Below are positions 29,333 to 36,000 of a stretch of 36,000 nt of DNA, in pieces. Position 1 is the first letter of the stretch. Each line of letters starts with the position of its first letter. Source of the stretch: Neocallimastix lanati (nom. inval.) (lineage: Eukaryota > Neocallimastigomycota > Neocallimastigomycetes > Neocallimastigales > Neocallimastigaceae); assembly GCA_016946835.1 (NCBI GenBank), contig JACVTC010000003.1, positions 952,501-988,500 on the forward strand, read 5' to 3'. The notes below the pieces were generated by a model. The model saw only the letters and a list, made by a program, of their open reading frames with translations. It searched no databases and had not been told where the DNA came from. The translations under genes and the position numbers were made by a program.

Positions 29333-29640
29333 TCAACTGCCAAAGCGCAATACTTAAGTTTTACTGAATGTGTTATGAAAGAAATGTACTTCAGAAATTT
29401 ATTTAAGGAAATGATTAATAAAGATATAAAAATAAAAATTATGGTAGACAATAAAGCATGTATTGATCTAGCTCAAAATACAAATTCTAAAGGTAGATGC
29501 AAAGACATACTCAATTCATATTCATTTAAAAAGATATTACAACCAATAAAATTATATTAGAATATGTTAATCCATTTACTAAAAGTATTCCAAGGTATAA
29601 AAATGATAAAATTTTACAGATTTATATTTCAAAAATAAAT
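29333..29640 (+). mobile_element. Ty1/copia retrotransposon remnant, RNase H end of the polyprotein
   Basis: The plus strand starts STAKAQYLSFTECVMKEMYF (29333 onward), matching the copia RNase H pattern S-T-A/E-x-A/E-Y-x-x-x-x-E. It continues through IKIMVDNKACIDLAQN, the DNK(S/A)xIxLA block, at about 29436-29480. After a frame change near 29525 it reads TNKIILEYVNPFTK, which fits the K-I-x-L-E-Y-V segment near the polyprotein end. The first frame stops at 29558-29560. No LTR, integrase or reverse transcriptase is visible, so only the tail of a dead element remains. Confidence 0.75.
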
Positions 29641-30476
29641 AAAATAATAAAATAATAAAAAAAAAAATTTTTTTAAATAATAAAAATTAATACTAATAAA
29701 AATACAAATATAAATAAAAATAAAATAGAAATAAAAAAAAAAAAAATATAATGCATAATGTAAGGGAATATTTAAAGTTTATAGTCATTACATTATGATA
29801 TAATTATTATTTTGTATATTAATAATGTAAATAAAATTTTACGTAATAGTGTAAAGATATAAAATTTAAAAATTGAAATATAATATAATAATGAACAAAC
29901 AAACAAACAAACAAATAAATAAATAAATAAATTAAATAAATTAAATAAATTAATAAATTAATAAACTTAATATTTATTATAAATATTATATAGACATGAA
30001 ATGTCTATTGGTTATTAATGATTATAATTTTTATAATTATAAAGAAAACTCTTTTGTAGTAATAAAATTGGACATACTTAATATATTTTTTTATTAAATA
30101 AAAACGACAAAATATATTATAACTTTTATAATAGTTATTTGTGGATATTATCTTTTTGATTTAATTTGTTTAATTATAGAAATGGACATACGTATTATAA
30201 TAATTTTTTTTTTTTAAAAAGTTATAAAATGTATGAAATAAATATAACATATTTAATATAGTAAGTTTTATATTTTTATATTTTTATCATTTGTTATTAA
30301 TATATATATATTTACATATACCTTTTTTTTTTTTTTCTAAAGTAAAAATATAAATATATTTATTATTAATATAAACTTTATATAAAATGTATTAAAAAGT
30401 AATATAATTCATTGTATTATTATTCAGTATAAGATTAATAAAAAAATAATGTATGAATAGTTTATAAATTGTTAAA
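29641..30476. other. AT-rich region upstream of the giant ankyrin gene
   Basis: It contains an AAAC-to-AAAT tetranucleotide tract at 29893-29963 and no coding signal. Promoter elements for the gene starting at 30477 should lie near 30250-30470, but none is diagnostic. Confidence 0.55.
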
Positions 30477-32713
30477 ATGAATATTAATATTGATACACTT
30501 TTTAAGAAAAATCTTGAAATTGCTAAAAGGTATTGCGTTTATTTAATAATATATATTATATATTTTAAGAATTTATATTAATTTATAAAAAAAAAATATT
30601 TGTATATATATATATATATTAATAATTAGAGATATGGTTGTAAATGAAATGATTCATTTACATTCCTTAAATAAAATTAAAGAACAAATACCGAATATTG
30701 AAAAGAAATATGAAAACTTTTATCAAGATTTTAATATAATTGATACTTGTATAAAAGAAAATCTTCCATATAACGTAATCGAATTTTTAATAAGTAAACA
30801 TAAAGGAGATTTAAAATCATATAATGAAAATATATATCCATTATATTTCTTGCTACTTGAAAAAAAGTACGAAATTTTCGATTTATTTTTAAGATATGGA
30901 TTTAATATTAATGGAAATATATATATCGAAAGTATGAATAAACATTTTAATTTATATTTTGCTTTAATATTCAATGGAGAATTAGACGAAGAAAAAATTA
31001 AATATTTAATTACTCATGGAATTGATATTAATAAACAATTTCCGAAAATTGAAAATAATCTTGGCATGTTAACAGTGAATAGTTTTATAAAATATCGAAT
31101 GATAGATTCCTTAATACTTAATTCTTTTGATTCTAATAATGAGAAAATATATCCATATTATGAAAGTATAAGATTTCTATTTAATTATTATTCAACAGCT
31201 AATAATAAACCAATAATTTCATTAATTTTTTTTGGAAAGGAACGAAAAAAAATTTCAAATGATAATTTTGCAATTTTATTGAAAGAAAATATTAGATATG
31301 TAGATATTGATAATATACCTAAATATGGACTAATAAAAATTATACAATGTAACGCATTAAATATTATAAAGCTGTTTATTTCATTTCTTGGAGTAGAAGC
31401 TTTTAAAAATTCGAAATTTTTAAGCAATTTACAGCAATTGATTTATTATGAAGGAGGCAATAATTTCTTAAATTCAATAAATAATATTATTAAAATATAT
31501 GAAGATAAATATAAAGAAAGCGAAGATGAAAAACTAATTTTTGAAAAAATTAAAGAAAAAAATGAAAAAGTTGTTGAAAATATTTTATACAAGCATAAAG
31601 AAATTGTTAATATAAGAAATGAAAATGAAAAAACACCCTTGATCTACGCCGAACAATATGCTATTGATAAACCTGAAATATTTGATATATTGATTAAATA
31701 TGAGTCAAATAAAGACGCTTTTGATAAAAATAAATCAACTGCTCTACATATTGCATGCCAGTATAATAATTATAATTCAATATCAAAATTAATTACAGAA
31801 ACAAATATAAATTTCATGAATAAAAGTAATCAAACTCCTTTGATGGTTGCTCTAAAGCAAAATAATTTTAATTGTGCTTTAGTGTTATTACAAAGTCAAT
31901 ATAATATTAACGTAAATATTGCGGATAATAATAATGATACACCATTAATATATATGATTAAAAACAATATGGAATATTTGTGTATTTATAAGTTATTAAT
32001 TAATAAAGGGGCTCATATAAATTATAATCAATTCAAAAATGAATTAATAAATAAAATAATAAATAATAAGAGCTTTTTAAAATCAATAATTAATAATGGT
32101 ATTTATTTTTCAGAGAACGATAATATTAAATATATAAATTATCCATTAATATTTTCCATTAAAGAAAATATGCTAAATTTATTTAAACATCTTTTAAATT
32201 ATTATGAAGTAATAAATGAATATGACCAAAACAAAAAATCATGTTTATTTTATGCAATTGAAAATGACAATGAAGAGTATTTTAATTTATTAATAAATAG
32301 TGAAAAAATAAATATCAAGGATTGTAATGATACCAGTAAAACACCATTGGAATATTCACTTGAATTAAACAAGGAAAATATGACTAAATTGTTGTTATAT
32401 AAATATATTGATTTTTTCGAAAAGGACTATAAAGAAAATAGTTATTTAAAAGATATTATAAATTCTAAATTTTCAAATATAGTTTTAAAGTTATCAAACC
32501 AAAATGAATTAAATTATTCAAAAATAAAAGATATTATATATTTAATTAAGAATCAAATTGAACAAGAAAATAAAAATACTAATATAGATAAAGTATCCAA
32601 TGAAAATCAAGATTTAAAAAACAACAGAACAAATGGTGAATTAAATAAAGAAGTAAACAAAGATGAAGTAATTAATGAAATTAAAGATATAACCAAAAAT
32701 ATTGTTCATGACG

Positions 32714-32758
<45 letters not shown>

Positions 32759-35700
32759 TTGATAATGAAAAGGAGATAATAAATAATAAATTCAATCATT
32801 TAAATAACAATACCAAAATTATTGACAATAACAAAAATAATGAATTTGATAATTCTACAGAAGAAAACAAAAATAAAGATAGTGATGATGATGAAAATAA
32901 ATTAAAACATACTAATTTAAATGTATACAATGAAAATTATAACGTACCTTTTCAAAATATCGAAAATTATTATGATTTTTCTGAAATTTATTTAACATGT
33001 ATAAATAGTCAACCAGAAAATTATGATATGTTAGAATTAATATTAGATGAATATATTGAAGATATTAATAAGCAATCAGGTGATATGAAGCTTAGTCCTT
33101 TAATGATATTAATTATCAAAGAGAATTACAATGGTGCAAAATTAATTATTGAACATGACGCCGATGTGAATATAAGAGATATATATAGTAATACTCCATT
33201 TATGTATATGTTAAAATATTCTAAAATTAATGAAGAAATATATAAATTATTAATAAATCATGGAGCATTTATTGATTATAAATTATTTAAAAAGCCTCAT
33301 TTCATTGATACTATTATTAAAAACTCGGTATTTATTAAATTATACATTAATAAAGAAATAAAGATAAAATATGAAGATAAGAATGAATCTGTATTAATTT
33401 CAGAACCATTAATATTCTCAGTAAAATTGAAACATTATCATTTTATTGAACAGTTACTAAAAAATGGAATAAATACTGATGAAAGAGATAAAGATAATAA
33501 TAATCCAATATCCACTGCTGAAAAAAATAATGACCAAAAAACAATTGAATTATTAAAAAAATATAAAAAATCTTCAAATGAAAAAGAAATCATTACGGAA
33601 AAAAATAATATAAAAGAAAAAAATATAAAAGAAATTAATAAGAAAGAAAAAAATGTAAAAGAAACTAATGAAAAAGATAACAGTAAGAAAGAAATCAATA
33701 AGAAAGAAATCAATAAGAAAGAAATCAATAAGAAAGAAATCAATAAGAAAGAAATCAATAAGAAAGAAATCAATAAGAAAGAAATCAATAAGAAAGAAAT
33801 CAATAAGAAAGAAATCAATAAGAAAGAAATCAATAAGAAAGAAATCAATAAGAAAGAAATCAATAAGAAAGAAATCAATAAGAAAGAAATCAATAAGAAA
33901 GAAATCAATAAGAAAGAAAAAAATGTAGAAGAAACTAATAAAAAAGAAATCAATAAGAAGGAAGAAAATATAAAAGAAAACAATGAAAATGAAACCAATA
34001 AGAAGGAAAAAAATGTAAAAGAAGCCAATGAAAATGAAGCCAATGAAAAAGAAGTCAATAAGAAAGAAAATAATTTAAAAGAAATAAATATAAAAGAAAC
34101 TAATGAAGAAGTTAACAATGTAAACAAAGATAATACTTCAATTAATGTAGAGATTCATAATGTAGAAAATTTAAATAATAATAATTATGAAGATGAAAAA
34201 TATGATATTGATATAAGTGATGAAAGTTTATATGAATATTCAATATTACAAATATCGTGCATCAAAGGAAATATAGATATGATTGAAGTATTATTATCAA
34301 GCCAAACTGAAGATATAAATAAAACATTTAGTGATTATAAGTTGACTTCTTTGATGTTTTTAATTATATCTGAAAATTATGAATGTGCTAAATTATTATT
34401 GAAATTTAATCCTGATGTTAATATTAAAGATATTTATGGAAATACACCATTTATTTATATGTTGAAAAATCTTAAAATAAATAAAGAAATATATGAATTA
34501 TTAATTGATAAAGGTTCATATATAAATAATTCATTATTTAATGATAATAAGTTTATTCACCAACTTATTAAAAATGAAGTATTTATTGAGCTTTTAATCA
34601 ATAGATCGATAAAAATAGATGGTTCAAATAATGTAATAAAAACAATAAGACAGCCATTAATTTTTGCTATTAAAAGAAATCAATATGACCTTACAAAAGT
34701 ATTAATTGATCATAATGCAAATATAAATGAATTTTCATATAATGGTAATACACCATTATTCCAATCAGTAGAAAGTAATAATTACGAAGTTGTCAAACTT
34801 TTAATTGAAAATAATGTAGATTTAGGTAAGTATAACAATGAAGGTAAAGACATATTAACCGTTACAAAAGAAAAGGGAAATAAAGATATTATATCAATTA
34901 TTCAAAAAGCTTTGAATATTAATGATCAACCTAATTTTGTTATGAATAATGTAAATAATCCCGATAATAATAATTTAAATATTGGAGGTCAAGAAATATT
35001 TAATAATTATTATAATTATGGAGGACAAGGAATATTCAATAGTTATAATTATTATAATTCATATTACATACCATTTGATTTTAAAAATGCAAAAAATCAT
35101 TATAGTTTTTTACAAAATCTAATAGATGAAATAAAAAATTGTAAGGAAAGTACAGCTTTACAACAAGCCTGCATAATGGACAATATTGAAGATAAAAATA
35201 AATTCATTAGACTACATATTAATGATAATGCAAAAATAAATATTAATAAACAAGTTGGAAATTATCGATTAAATGCTTTAATGATTTTGATTTATATTGA
35301 AGATTACAAAAATGCTATTTATTTAATTAAAAATGGTGCAAATGTTAATATGGTGGATATAACGAATCCATTATTATTCGCTATTGAAAATAATTTAGTT
35401 TATTTAGTTGAAACAATTATTAAATATAATGTAAATATGAATGAAGTTGATAAAAATGGAAATCCACCTTTAATTTTTGCTCTTAAACTTAAAAACCCTA
35501 CGATTTCTACAATATTAATCCAAAATAATGTTAATATTGAAGCAAGAGATCGTAATGGAAATACGCCATTATTTTTAGCTATAACGTATCATTTGGTCGA
35601 AGTTATAAAAATTTTACTTGCCTTTAATGTTAATTTGAATAAGGTAAATCCAAAAGGAAAAACTGCTTTGGAATATTCTTTCATTCATGATATTGATATT

Positions 35701-36000
35701 TTCCATTTTTTAATAAATAATAAATATAATAAATACAATATAAATAATGAATTATTTATGGCAATTAAACATAATTTTGTGAAGTATGCGATACTTTTGA
35801 TTCAGAATGGAGCAGATGTTAATTATGAAAATAAAAATGGCTTAACACCTTTATTATATTCTATCATTAGTGGCAAAATTAAATTTGTAGATTTATTAAT
35901 ATCGTATGGTGTAAAAATTGATACTTGTAATAGTAATGGAATATATCCAATAAAGTACTCCATTGAAATAGGGGAAAAAGAAATTACAAGAGCACTTATA
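30477..36000 (+). CDS. Giant multi-module ankyrin-repeat protein (3' end beyond window)
   Basis: Exon 1 is 30477-30529 and intron 30530-30629 (GTATTG to TTAG) restores an AGA codon. Exon 2 then stays open from 30630 to 36000, so 1,808 residues are visible with no stop. Ankyrin repeats such as NKSTALHIACQYNNYNSISKL, GNTPLFQSVESNNYEVVKLLIENN and NGLTPLLYSIISGKIKFVDLLI run almost throughout. Residues ~387-608 (about 31735-32400), ~795-997 (about 32960-33567) and ~1217-1448 (about 34225-34920) repeat one larger module, each with TPFxYMLK/TPLIYMIK, a xLLIxxGxxI repeat, a (F/L)-x-x-x-I-K-N-x-x-F segment and a PLIF(A/S)IK repeat; a partial fourth starts near 35090. Between modules lie low-complexity linkers: N14 at 714-727 and a Lys/Glu/Asn stretch at ~1000-1170 with EINKK repeated 15 times. 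There is no signal peptide or membrane segment, so it is probably cytosolic and binds proteins. Partner unknown. Confidence 0.88.
32716..32757 (+). repeat. In-frame AAT x 14 (poly-Asn) in the giant ankyrin gene
   Basis: Fourteen perfect AAT codons sit in an Asn/Lys/Glu-rich linker between the first and second ankyrin modules. It is the same trinucleotide as the large non-coding arrays but kept short and in frame. Confidence 0.95.
33691..33915 (+). repeat. Perfect 15-bp coding minisatellite, 15 copies (EINKK)
   Basis: GAAATCAATAAGAAA is repeated 15 times with no change at the DNA level (225 bp), encoding Glu-Ile-Asn-Lys-Lys at residues 1039-1113. Diverged copies flank it from about 33600 to 34110 (for example KEKNVKETNEK and KEEINKKEENIKENNE). 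The charge pattern suggests a long single helix or coiled coil. Confidence 0.97.

Noticed and set aside
33438-34127. 229-codon minus-strand frame rich in FLLIS repeats, and an 86-codon plus-strand KSIRK frame
   Set aside because: Both are shadow frames of the EINKK coding minisatellite in the ankyrin gene, whose own frame is open for more than 5 kb.

Overview
The window looks like nuclear DNA of an extremely AT-rich eukaryote. Coding exons are only modestly AT-biased. They sit between long stretches of nearly pure A/T with poly-A and poly-T runs of 30 to 49 bases and AAT/ATT microsatellites up to about 300 bp. Spliceosomal introns with GTAAGT/GTAAAA-like donors and TAG/CAG/AAG acceptors are clear in several genes. 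A secreted PL1 pectate lyase, an Asn-rich secreted protein and expanded ankyrin proteins together suggest an anaerobic gut fungus (Neocallimastigomycota). Dictyostelium-like amoebae share the base composition and cannot be excluded from sequence alone; the organism is an inference.

Layout. 1-4578 (+): complete ten-exon gene for the splicing factor PRP17/CDC40, with two introns filled mostly by AAT repeats. 5523-7425 (-): two-exon secreted PL1 pectate lyase, convergent with CDC40. About 10.43-10.62 kb (-): a decayed fragment of a second pectate lyase. 11.4-14.6 kb (-): a broken ankyrin-repeat gene with an acidic Ser-rich 87-bp tandem repeat at its N-terminal end and a 25-bp perfect hairpin created inside it. 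16755-17632 (+): complete four-exon YOP1/REEP (TB2/DP1/HVA22) ER-shaping protein. 18.7-21.05 kb (+): remains of two LINE-type non-LTR retrotransposons, the second ending in A40. 21.4-22.7 kb (-): a second, more decayed ankyrin pseudogene. 24.6-25.7 kb: three tandem copies of a ~356-bp AT-rich unit. 25723-26772 (-): Cys-rich, Asn-rich secreted protein with a probable GPI-anchor tail. 28.2-28.5 kb: the longest AAT array. 29.33-29.64 kb (+): Ty1/copia RNase H remnant. 30477 to the window end (+): a very large ankyrin gene, open for 1,808 codons with no stop before the edge.

There is no operon-like organisation. Two housekeeping genes (CDC40, YOP1) and two secreted-protein genes are islands in repeat-rich DNA in which ankyrin and CAZyme copies have been duplicated and lost. 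I found no convincing rRNA, tRNA or CRISPR. The most unusual structures are the foldback insertion in the ankyrin pseudogene, the thrice-repeated ~200-230-residue module plus a perfect 15-copy pentapeptide minisatellite in the giant ankyrin protein, and introns that are nearly all microsatellite.
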